In this document: piece after piece, positions 18,339 through 29,100 of the stretch | Position numbering within the stretch: the first letter of the stretch is position 1 | Layout of the letters: every line of letters begins with the position of its first letter | Source: Microglena sp. YARC | Lineage: Eukaryota > Chlorophyta > Chlorophyceae > Chlamydomonadales > Chlamydomonadaceae | Reading direction: 5' to 3' | Assembly: GCA_022414725.1 (NCBI GenBank) | Contig: CM039465.1 | Coordinates: 46,510,495-46,574,494 of the forward strand | DNA: 64,000 nucleotides | Made by a program: the position numbers and the translations under genes | Notes under the pieces: model-generated | What the model saw: only the letters and a program-made list of their open reading frames with translations | Told to the model about the DNA's origin: nothing | The model's database searches: none

Positions 18339-19410
18339 TGAAACAGGAAGGCACTGAGAAAGGCTGATGCGGTGATAGATTTCATCACAACAAGGATGAG
18401 TGCTGAGGTGTGTAGGTAAGCAAGTGGTTCCAAATCTGGGTGTTTCCACAATGCAGAACAACACAATGCAATACAACACAACACAATGCAATACAACACA
18501 ACACAATGCAGCGCAATACAACACAACACAACACAACACAACATAACACAAAACACAACACAATACAACACAACACAACTGAACTGTGCATATTTCATCA
18601 TCCCAGGTAGGTGGGACAAGGCTGAGAGTGCTGAGGTGTGTAGGTAGGCAAGTGGTCCAAAAGCTGGGTGTTCCCACAACGCAGAACAACACAATGCAAT
18701 ACAACACAACACAACAGAACACAAAACAAAACAACACAGAACAAAACAACACAACACAAAACAACAAAAATCAAAACAATTCAACACTCCACAACACTCC
18801 ACAACACAACAATACACACCACAACACAAAACAACACAACACATCACAACACATCACAACACAACACTACATAACACAACACAACACAGCACAACACTAC
18901 ACATCACATCACACCACACCACACCACACCACACCAAACCACACCACACCACACCACACCACACCACACCACAACTCATCACAACACATCACAACGCAAC
19001 ACTACATAGCACATCACAACACAACACAGCACAACACAACACAACACTACACAACACAACACAACACAACACAACACAACACAACACAACACTACACTAC
19101 ACTACAAAACAAAACACAACACAACACAACACAACACAACACAACACAACACAACACTACACAACACAACACAACACAACACTACACTACACTACACAAC
19201 ACTAACACAACACAACACAACACAACACTTCACAACACAACACAACACATCGCAACACATCACAACACTACACTACACAACACAACACAACACAACACAA
19301 CACTGCACAACACAACACAACTGTGCGCATTTCATCATCCCAGGTAGGTAGGACAAGTCTGAGAATGCTGAGGTTGGTAAGGAGGCAGGTGGTCCCAAAG
19401 CTGGGTGTGC
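18339..19410 (+). repeat. (AACAC)n array with copies of the exon A donor edge
   Basis: Pentanucleotide AACAC repeats on the plus strand, interrupted at about 18,378-18,460, 18,590-18,690 and 19,322-19,410 by blocks starting ATTTCATCATCCCAGGTAGG and continuing GACAAG.CTGAGA.TGCTGAGG, AAGCTGGGTGT.CCCA. ATTTCATCATCCCAG is the end of exon A (FIIP) and GTAGGT its donor; the 18,378 copy is imperfect. Confidence 0.85.
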
Positions 19411-19995
19411 CCAACCCAACCCAACCCAACCCAACTCAACCCAACCCAACCCAACCCAACCCAACCCAACCCAACCCAACCCAACCCAACCCAACCCAAC
19501 CCAACCCAACCCGACCCGACCCAACCCGACCCGACCCAACCCGACCTAATCCAACCCAACCCAACCCAACCCAACCCAACCCAACCCAACCCAACCCAAC
19601 CCAACCCAACCCAACCCAACCCAACCCAACCCGACCCGACCCAACCTGACCTAATCCAACCCAACCCAACCCAACCCAACCCAACCCAACCCAACCCAAC
19701 CCAACCCAACCCAACCCAACCCAACCCAACCCAACCCAACCCAACCCAACCCAACCCAACCCAACCCAACCCAACCCAACCCAACCCTACCTAACCCAAA
19801 CCCAACCCAACCCAACCCAACCCAACCCAACCCAACCCAACCCAAACCCAACCCAACCCAACCCAACCCTACCCAACACAACATAACCCAACCCAACCCA
19901 ACCCAACCCAACCCAACCCAACCCAACCCAACCCTACCCTACCCAACCCAACCCAACCCAACCCAACCCTACCCAACTGAACCCAACTGAACCTG
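19411..19995 (+). repeat. (AACCC)n array, about 580 bp
   Basis: Pentanucleotide CCCAA units with scattered CCCGA and CCTAC variants. It differs by one base per unit from the AACAC array just upstream. G-rich on the complementary strand. Confidence 0.95.
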
Positions 19996-20014
19996 GCATA
20001 TTATATCATCCCAG

Positions 20015-20392
20015 ATACAGAGGCCATGCTCTGCAGCTACATCAACAGTGACCATGTGCCAAACGACGCCGTGGCCACCCCCACTTTTTTCGTCTGCCAT
20101 GCTTGGGACAACACTTTCAGCAGCCTAGTGGACGGCGTGTCTGATTTCATCACCGCGGGCGCCGACCCCAGCAAAGTCTTCCTATGGGTCGATGTATTTG
20201 CGGTCAACCAGCACCCCTGGGCGTTCAGAAGAAAGGCGCTGCGCAACCTTGATGACGCTATTAACGAGGCGGCAGCTATGCTCGTGGTCCTGGACAACAA
20301 GGCTCTCACGCTAAGCCGCTGCTGGTGTTTGTTCGAGATCTTCTCGATGCTGAGGAACAAGGGATCACAGGAGGTGCACTTCCTCTCTCCAG
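20015..20392 (+). CDS. FLWVDVFAVNQH-motif protein, exon B (core domain)
   Basis: Acceptor TATCATCCCAG before 20,015, donor TCTCCAG|GTACAT after 20,392; 378 nt. Reads (D)TEAMLCSYINSD, then VATPTFFVCHAWDNTFSSLV, then KVFLWVDVFAVNQHPWAF, then INEAAAMLVVLDNKALTL, SRCWCLFEIFSMLRNKGSQ, EVHFLSP. The CHAW, FLWVDVFAVNQH and RCWCLFE blocks define a widespread, poorly characterised protist and algal family whose order of strands and helices recalls TIR-like folds. That fold link is my inference. The N-terminal part is exon A. Downstream exons were not identified; only damaged copies follow. Confidence 0.82.
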
Positions 20393-20542
20393 GTACATGT
20401 GTGTGTGTATGTCTATGTGTATGGGGGTGTGTTTGTCTGTGCGTGTTTGTTTGTGTGTGCATGTCTGCGTGTCTGTGTATGTGCCTGTGTGTGTATGCCT
20501 GTGTGTGTATATCTGTGTGTGTATGTTTGTCTGTCTGTCTGT

Positions 20543-20819
20543 ATCGCGCTATTAGCGAGGCGGCAGCTATGCTCGTGATCCAGGGCAGCAAGGCGCTCAC
20601 GCTTAGCCGCTGCTGGTGTTTGTTTGCGGTCAACCAGCAACCCTGGGCGTTCAGAAGGAAGGCGCTGCGCAACTTAGACGACGCTATTAACGAGGCGGCA
20701 GGTATGCTCGTGATCCTGGGCAGCAAGGCGCTCACGCTAAGCCGCTGCTGGTGCTTGTTTGAGATCTTCTCGATGCTGAGGAACAAGGGATCACAGGAGG
20801 TGCAATTCCTCTCTCCAGG
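20543..20819 (+). pseudogene. Partial, rearranged copies of exon B
   Basis: 20,543-20,622 copies the part of exon B coding INEAAAMLVVLDNKALTLSR and CWCLF, fused directly to a second copy (20,622-20,819) that starts at FAVNQ(H/Q)PWAFRRKALRNL and runs to the exon's 3' end and donor (CTCTCCAG|GTTTAT). No acceptor precedes the first copy. Both keep the reading frame, so the duplication is recent. Confidence 0.85.
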
Positions 20820-21965
20820 TTTATGTGTGTTTGTATGTGTGTTTGTGTATGTATGTCTGTGTATGTCTGTCCGTGTTTGTTCGTTTGTGTACGTCTGCGT
20901 GTATATGTGTGTGCGTATAACTGCGTGTGTATGGCAGGATGTGCACTGCCTCTCCGCAGGAATATGTGTGTTTGAATGTGTGTTTGTGTGTGTATGTCTA
21001 TGTGTATGTCTGTGCGTGTTTGTTTGTTTGTGTATGTCTGGGTGTATGTGTGTGTGTATAACTGCGTGTGTATGGCAGGATGTGCACTTCCTCTCCACAG
21101 GTATATGTGTGTTTGAATGTGTGTTTGTCTGTGTATGTCTATGTGTATGTCTGTGTGTGTTTGTTCGTTTGTGTATGTCTGTGTGTATGTGTGTGTGTAT
21201 AACTGCGTGTGTATGGCAGGGGGTGCACTTCCTCTCCGCAGGTATATGTGTGTTTGAATGTGTGTTTCTCTGTGTATGTCTATGTGTATGTCTGTGCGTG
21301 TTTGTTTGTTTGTTTATGTGTGTGTGTATGTGTGTGTGTATAACTGCGTGTGTATGGCAGGAGGTGCACTTCCTCTCTCTAGGTATATGTGTGTTTGTAT
21401 GTGTATGTCTATGTGCATGTCTGTGCGTGTTTGTTCGTTTGTGTTTGTCTGTGTGTATGTGTGTGTATAACTGCGTGTGTATGGCAGGAGGTGCACTTCC
21501 TCTCTTTAGGTATATGTGTGTTTGAATGTGTGTATGTGTGTGTATGTCTATGTGTATGTCTGTGTGTATGTGTGTGTATAACTGCGTGTGTATGGCAGGA
21601 GGTGCACTTACTCTCCGCAGGTATATGTGAGTTTGAATGTGTGTTTGTGTGTGTATGTCTATGTGTATGTCTGTGCGTGTTTGTTTGTTTGTGTATGTCT
21701 GTGTGTATGTGTGTTTGTATAACTGCATGTGTATGGCAGGAGGTGCACTTCCTCTCTCCAGGTATATGTGTGTTTGAATGCGTGTTTGTGTGTGTATGTC
21801 TATGTGAATGGGTGTGTGTATGTCTGTGCGTGTTTGTTCCTGTGTGTATGTATGTGTGTCTGTGAATTTCCGTGTGTGTGTATATGCCTGTGTGTATGTG
21901 TGTGTGTGTGTGTCTGTGTGTGTGTATCGCAGGAGGTGCACTTTCTCTCTCCAGGTATATGTGTA
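20820..21965 (+). repeat. Array of a 22-nt exon-end cassette with both splice signals
   Basis: Eight units, mostly about 140 bp, at about 20,938, 21,079, 21,221, 21,361, 21,487, 21,599, 21,741 and 21,932. Each has TGTATGGCAG (acceptor-like), GAGGTGCACTTCCTCTC plus TCCAG or CGCAG, then GTATATGTGTGT (donor). The cassette equals the last 22 bases of exon B (EVHFLSP). Spacers are (TG)n-rich. Each cassette could act as a 22-nt exon. Inclusion of one would shift frame. Confidence 0.9.
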
Positions 21966-21967
21966 CG

Positions 21968-22103
21968 TTGTTGCAGTCCAGGGGTAGCCTTATAGGCTAA
22001 ATGGACTTGTCCAAGCATGGTATCAGAGGGGCTAAAACAAAACAAGCACTGATGAACTGGACCTGAAATAATTGATTTATCGACGGGGGTCCTGAGTTGT
22101 ACT
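21968..22103 (+). repeat. Interspersed repeat A, plus copy
   Basis: TTGCAGTCCAGGGGTAGCC, GGACTTGTCCAAGCATGGTA, GCACTGATGAACTGGACC, TTATCGACGGGGGTCCTGAG. Confidence 0.8.
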
Positions 22104-22580
22104 ATGCTCATGATCCTTGACAGTAAGGAGCCCCTTTCAGTGATATACAATGGTCTAGTGGTTTACCAGATTGCTTTAGGAAGAAGAGTCAGGGGTTAGA
22201 CTCCCCCTTCGGTCGCTCTTGGCGTTGCAGGTCGTCGTCAACCGCGATGGTAGCTTGTCCAGTTGAGGTAGGAGACCGCTCCCTTAACACCACGCCCCAC
22301 CAGACGTTATCATTACCTTATGTGGCAGGTGTAGTGGTGGTGGTGGAGATTCATGGTGTGGGTGTTGTTGTTGTTGTTGTTGTTGTTAATGGGTGCTCGT
22401 ATGCAATCTTGAACCTGCGCTCGAGAGCGCCCTGGAGTTGTTGATCACCTGTTTGATCCGATGTTGGGAGATGCATGTGATTATGACGATATGTGACGTT
22501 ATCATTACCTTTGACAGCAAGGAAATTTCGCTTAGCCACTGCTGGTGTTTGCGCTCAACCAGCACCCATGGGCGTTCAGA
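22104..22580 (+). pseudogene. Exon B relic split by SINE-1
   Basis: The left piece at 22,104-22,129 (ATGCTCATGATCCTTGACAG, MLMILDSK) and the right piece at 22,511-22,580 (SKEISLSHCWCLRSTS then a match to AVNQHPWAFR) are halves of an exon B copy. SINE-1 starts at 22,130 (A/B-box region and tail to 22,318), followed by 190 bp of other sequence with a (TTG)n run that ends again in GTTATCATTACC. TTGACAGTAAGGA and TTGACAGCAAGGA flank the insertion as an imperfect 13-bp duplication. Confidence 0.8.
22130..22318 (+). mobile_element. SINE-1 inserted in the exon relic
   Basis: CCCCTTTCAGTGATATACAA, A box TGGTCTAGTGGTT, degraded B box GGGTTAGACTCC, tail GTCAACCGCGATGGTAGC, ACCACGCCCC, GTTATCATTACC. 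Confidence 0.88.
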
Positions 22581-22616
22581 AAAACTTGTTCAGGCATGGT
22601 ATCAGAGGGGCATCCC

Positions 22617-23055
22617 GTTTCGACGAATGGCTCAATGGTAGAGCTCGTTGGAATAAGAAGGTATGGCGTTTGAATACCTACGGGTGCGCTTTAGTGTGCG
22701 CGGTCGCTGTCAACCGCCATGGTAGCGGGTTTGAATACCTAAGGTGCGCTTTAGTGTGCGCGGTCGCTGTCAACCGCCATGGTAGCGGGTTTGAATATCT
22801 ACGGGTGCGCTTTAGTGTGCGCGGTCGCTGTCAACCGCCATGGTAGCGGGTTTGAATACCTACGGGTGCACTTTAGTGTTCGCGGTCGCTGTCAACCGCC
22901 ATGGTAGCGGGTTTGAATACCTACGGGTGCGCTTTAGTGTTCGCGGTCGTTGTCAACCGCCATGGTAGCTTTGTACATGAGCAGTTGTAGCCCGTTTTAT
23001 ACCGCCGTAAGACGGGGTTCACTTAATACCACGTCCCACCAGGCGTTATCCTTAT
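22617..23055 (+). mobile_element. SINE-2 with five internal 61-bp repeats
   Basis: The A-box-like head TGGCTCAATGGTAGAGC (22,628-22,644) is followed by five tandem copies of a 61-bp unit (GGGTTTGAATACCTACGGGT, GCGCTTTAGTGTGCGCGGTC, GCTGTCAACCGCCATGGTAG), and then by the tail CGCCGTAAGACGGGG ... ACCACGTCCCACC ... GTTATCCTTATC. GGTTTGAATACC resembles a tRNA B box, so the promoter element itself has been multiplied. The reverse copy at 4000-4205 has one unit. Confidence 0.85.
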
Positions 23056-23155
23056 CATAATCAGAGGGGCTAAAACAAAACATGCACTAATGAACTGAAC
23101 CCGCAACAATCGTTCTACCGACAAGGGCCCAGGTAATGATAATACCACGCCCCTG
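23056..23155 (+). repeat. Repeat A 3' fragment at the satellite border
   Basis: GGGGCTAAAACAAAACATGC, CTAATGAACTGAACCCGC, TTCTACCGACAAGGGCCC, then AATACCACGCCCC (a SINE tail fragment), then the satellite. Confidence 0.7.
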
Positions 23156-26100
23156 GTTAATGAAAGAATCTAATAAATATGCATTAAATGAAAGAACCTA
23201 CAAAACAAACATTAAATCAAAGAATCTAATCAAAATACATTAATCAAAGAATCTAATAAAAATACATTAAATCAAAGAATCTAATCAAAAAACATTAAAT
23301 CAAAGAATCTAATCAAAATACATTAAATCAAAGAATCTAATCAAAATACATTAAATCAAAGAACCTAATCAAAAAAACATTAAATCAAAGAATCTAATCA
23401 AAATACATTAATCAAAGAATCTAATAAAAATACATTAAATCAAAGAATCTAATCAAAAAACATTAAATCAAAGAATCTAATCAAAAAACATTAAATCAAA
23501 GAATCTAATCAAAATACATTAAATCAAAGAATCTAATCAAAAAACATTAAATCAAAGAATGTAATCAAAATACATTAATCAAAGAATCTAATAAAAATAC
23601 ATTAAATGAAAGAACCTACAAAACAAACATTAAGTCAAAGAAGCTAATCAAAAACTTTAAATCAAAGAATCTAATCAAAAAAACATTAAATCCAAGAATC
23701 TAATAAAAATGCATTAAATGAAAGAACCTACAAAACAAACATTAAATCAAAGAATCTAATCAAAAACATTAAATCAAAGAATTTAATCAAAATACATTAA
23801 ATCAAAGAATCTTATCAAAAAAACATTAAATCAAAGAATCTAATCAAATACATTAATCAAAGAATCTAATAAAAATACATTAAATCAAAGAATCTAATAA
23901 ATAAACATGAAATAAAAGAATCTAATCAAAAACATGAAATCAAAGAATCTAATCAAAAAAACATTAACTCAAAGAATCTTATCAAAATACATTAATCAAA
24001 GAATCTAATAAAAATACATTAAATGAAAGAACCTACAAAACAAACATTAAATCAAAGAAGCTAATCAAAAACATTAAATCAAAGAATCTAATCAAAAATA
24101 CATTAATCAAAGAATCTAATCAAAATACATTAATCAAAGAATCTAATAAAAATACATTAAATGAAAGAACCTACAAAACAAACATTAAGTCAAAGAATCT
24201 AATCAAAAACATTAAATCAAAGAATCTAATCAAATAAACATGAAATCAAAGAATCTAATCAAAAAAACATTAATTCAAAGAATCTAATCAAAATACATTA
24301 ATGAAAGAATCTAATAAAAATGCATTAAATGAAAGAACCTACAAAACAAACATTAAATCAAAGAATCTAATCAAAAACATTAAATCAAAGAATTTAATAA
24401 AAAAACATTAAATCAAAGAATCTAATCAAAAAACATTAAATCAAAGAAACTAATCAAAATACATTAATCAAAGAATCTAATAAAAATACATTAAATGAAA
24501 AACCTACAAAACAAACATTAAGTCAAAGAAGCTAATCAAAAACATTAAATCAAAGAATCTAATCAAAAAAACATTAAATCAAAGAATCTAATCAAAAACA
24601 TTAAATCAAAGAATCTAATCAAAATACATTAATGAAAGAATCTAATAAATATGCATTAAATGAAAGAACCTACAAAACAAACATTAAATCAAAGAATCTA
24701 ATCAAAATACATTAATCAAAGAATCTAATAAAAATACATTAAATCAAAGAATCTAATCAAAAAACATTAAATCAAAGAATCTAATCAAAATACATTAAAT
24801 CAAAGAATCTAATCAAAAACATTAAATCAAAGAATCTAATCAAAAAAACATTAAATCAAAGAATCTAATCAAAATACATTAATCAAAGAATCTAATAAAA
24901 ATACATTAAATCCAAGAATCTAATCAAAAACATTAAATCAAAGAATCTAATCAAAATACATTAATGAAAGAATCTAATAAATATGCATTAAATGAAAGAA
25001 CCTACAAAACAAACATTAAATCAAAGAATCTAATCAAAAACATTAAATCAAAGAATTTAATCAAAATACATTAAATCAAAGAATCTTATCAAAAAAACAT
25101 TAAATCAAAGAATCTAATCAAATACATTAATCAAAGAATCTAATAAAAATACATTAAATCAAAGAATCTAATAAATAAACATGAAATAAAAGAATCTAAT
25201 CAAAAACATGAAATCAAAGAATCTAATCAAAAAAACATTAACTCAAAGAATCTTATCAAAATACATTAATCAAAGAATCTAATAAAAATACATTAAATGA
25301 AAGAACCTACAAAACAAACATTAAATCAAAGAAGCTAATCAAAAACATTAAATCAAAGAATCTAATCAAAAATACATTAATCAAAGAATCTAATCAAAAT
25401 ACATTAATCAAAGAATCTAATAAAAATACATTAAATGAAAGAACCTACAAAACAAACATTAAGTCAAAGAATCTAATCAAAAACATTAAATCAAAGAATC
25501 TAATCAAATAAACATGAAATCAAAGAATCTAATCAAAATACATTAATTCAAAGAATCTAATCAAAATACATTAATGAAAGAATCTAATAAAAATGCATTA
25601 AATGAAAGAACCTACAAAACAAACATTAAATCAAAGAATCTAATCAAAAACATTAAATCAAAGAATTTAATAAAAAAACATTAAATCAAAGAATCTAATC
25701 AAAAAACATTAAATCAAAGAAACTAATCAAAATACATTAATCAAAGAATATAATAAAAATACATTAAATGAAAAAACCTACAAAACAAACATTAAGTCAA
25801 AGAAGCTAATCAAAAACATTAAATCAAAGAATCTAATCAAAAACATTAAATCAAAGAATTTAATCAAATAAACATGAAATCAAAGAATCTAATCAAAAAA
25901 ACATTAAATCAAAGAATCTAATCAAATACATTAATCAAAGAATCTAATAAAAATACATGAAATGAAAGAATCTAATCAAACAAACATTAAGTCAAAGAAT
26001 CTAATCAAATACATTAATCAAAGAATTTAATCAAATAAACATGAAATCAAAGAATCTAATCAAAAATACATTAATCAAAGAATCTAATAAAAATACATTA

Positions 26101-29100
26101 AATCAAAGAATCTAATCAAAATACATTAAATCAAAGAATCTAATCAAAAAACATTAATCAAAGAATATAATAAAAATACATTAAATGAAAGAACCTACAA
26201 AACAAACATTAAGTCAAAGAATCTAATCAAATACATTAATCAAAGAATCTAATAAAAATACATTAAATCAAAGAATCTAATCAATAACATTAAATCAAAG
26301 AAGCTAATCAAAAACATTAAATCAAAGAATCTAATCAAAAAAACATTAAATCAAAGAATCTAATCAAAATACATTAATCAAAGAATCTAATAAAAATACA
26401 TTAAATCAAAGAATCTAATAAATAAACATGAAATAAAAGAATCTAATCAAAAACATGAAATCAAAGAATCTAATCAAAAAAACATTAACTCAAAGAATCT
26501 AATAAAAATACATTAAATGAAAGAACCTACAAAACAAACATTAAGTCAAAGAATCTAATCAAAAACATTAAATCAAAGAATTTAATCAAATAAACATGAA
26601 ATCAAAGAATCTAATCAAAAAAACATTAAATCAAAGAATCTAATCAAATACATTAATCAAAGAATCTAATAAAAATACATTAAATCAAAGAAGCTAATCA
26701 AAAAACATTAAATCAAAGAATCTAATCAAAAAAACATTAAATCAAAGAATCTAATCAAAATACATTAATGAAAGAATCTAATAAAAATGCATTAAATGAA
26801 AGAACCTACAAAACAAACATTAAGTCAAAGAAGCTTATCAAAAACATTAAATCAAAGAATCTAATCAAAAAAACATTAAATCCAAGAATCTAATCAAAAA
26901 AACATTAAATCAAAGAATCTAATCAAAATACATTAATAAAAGAATCTAATAAATATGCATTAAATGAAAAAACCTACAAAACAAACATTAAATCAAAGAA
27001 TCTAATCAAAAATACATTAATCAAAAAATCTAATAAAAATACATTAAATCAAAGAATCTAATCAAAAAACATTAAATCAAAGAATCTAATCAAAATACAT
27101 TAAATAAAAGAATCTAATCAAAAACATTAAATCAAAGAATCTTATCAAAATACATTAATGAAAGAATCTAATAAATATGCATTAAATGAAAAAACATACA
27201 AAACAAACATTAAATCAAAGAAGCTAATCAAAAACATTAAATCAAAGAATCTAATCAAAAACACATTAATCAAAGAATCTAATCAAAATACATTAATCAA
27301 AGAATCTAATCAAAATACATTAAATGAAAGAACCTACAAAACAAACATTAAATCAAAGAATCTAATAAAAAAACATTAAATCAAAGAATCTAATCAAATA
27401 CATTAATCAAAGAATCTAATAAAAATACATTAAGTCAAAGAATCTAATCAAACAAGCATTAAATCAAAGAATCTAATCAAAAACATTAAATCAAAGAATC
27501 TAATCAAAATACATTAAATCAAAGAATCTAATCAAAAAAACATTAAATCAAAGAATCTAATCAAAATACATTAATCAAAGAATCTAATAAAAATACATTA
27601 AATGAAAAAACCTACAAAACAAACATTAAGTCAAAGAAGCTAATCAAAAACATTAAATCAAAGAATCTAATCAAAAAAACATTAAATCAAAGAATCTAAT
27701 CAAAAACATTAAATCAAAGAATCGAATCAAAAACATTAAATCAAAGAATTTAATCAAAATACATTAAATCAAAGAATCTAATCAAAAAACATTAAATCAA
27801 AGAATCTAATAAAAATACATTAAATGAAAAAACCTACAAAACAAACATTAAATCAAAGAATCTAATCAAAAACATTAAATCAAAGAATTTAATCAAAATA
27901 CATTAAATCAAAGAATCTTATCAAAAAAACATTAAATCAAAGAATCTAATCAAAATCATTAATCAAAGAATCTAATAAAAATACATTAAATCAAAGAATC
28001 TAATAAAATAAACATGAAATAAAAGAATCTAATCAAAAACATGAAATCAAAGAATCTAATCAAAAAAACATTAAATCAAAGAATCTTATCAAAATACATT
28101 AATCAAAGAATCTAATAAAAATACATTAAATGAAAGAACCTACAAAACAAACATTAAATCAAAGAAGCTAATCAAAACATTAAATCAAAGAATCTAATCA
28201 AAAAACATTAATCAAAGAATCGAATCAAAAATACATTAATCAAAGAATCTAATAAAAATACATTAAATGAAAGAACCTACAAAACAAACATAAGTCAAAG
28301 AATCTAATCAAAAACATTAAATCAAAGAATCTAATCAAATCAAAAACATGAAATCAAAGAATCTAATCAAAATACATTAATCAAAGAATCTAATCAAAAA
28401 TACATTAATGAAAGAATCTAATAAAAAAGCATTAAATGAAAGAACCTACAAAACAAACATTAAATCAAAGAATCTAATCAAAAACATTAAATCAAAGAAT
28501 TTAATAAAAAAACATTAAATCAAAGAATCAAAAACTAATCAAAAAACATTAAATCAAAGAAACTAATCAAAATACATTAATCAAAGAATATAATAAAAAT
28601 ACATTAAATGAAAAAACCTACAAAACAAACATTAAGTCAAAGAAGCTAATCAAAAACATTAAATCAAAGAATCTAATCAAAAACATTAAATCAAAGAATT
28701 TAATCAAATAAACATTGAAATCAAAGAATCTAATCAAAAAAACATTAAATCAAAGAATCTAATCAAATACATTAATCAAAGAATCTAATAAAAATACATT
28801 AAATGAAAGAATCTAATCAAACAAACATTAAGTCAAAGAATCTAATCAAAATACATTAATCAAAGAATTAATCAAAAAACATTAAATCAAAGAATCTAAT
28901 CAAAAACATTAAATAAAAGAATCTAATCAAAAACATGAAATCAAAGAATCTAATCAAAAAAACATTAACTCAAAGAATCTTATCAAAATACATTAATCAA
29001 AGAATCTAATAAAAATACATTAAATGAAAGAACCTACAAAACAAACATTAAATCAAAGAATCTAATAAAAATACATTAAATCAAAGAATTTAATCAAATA

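Noticed and set aside
20037..21941. A 634-residue minus-strand frame opposite the FLWVDVFAVNQH gene
   Set aside because: Low-complexity THTHRH translation of (TG)n spacers and the antisense of exon B. The plus strand has family motifs and splice sites.
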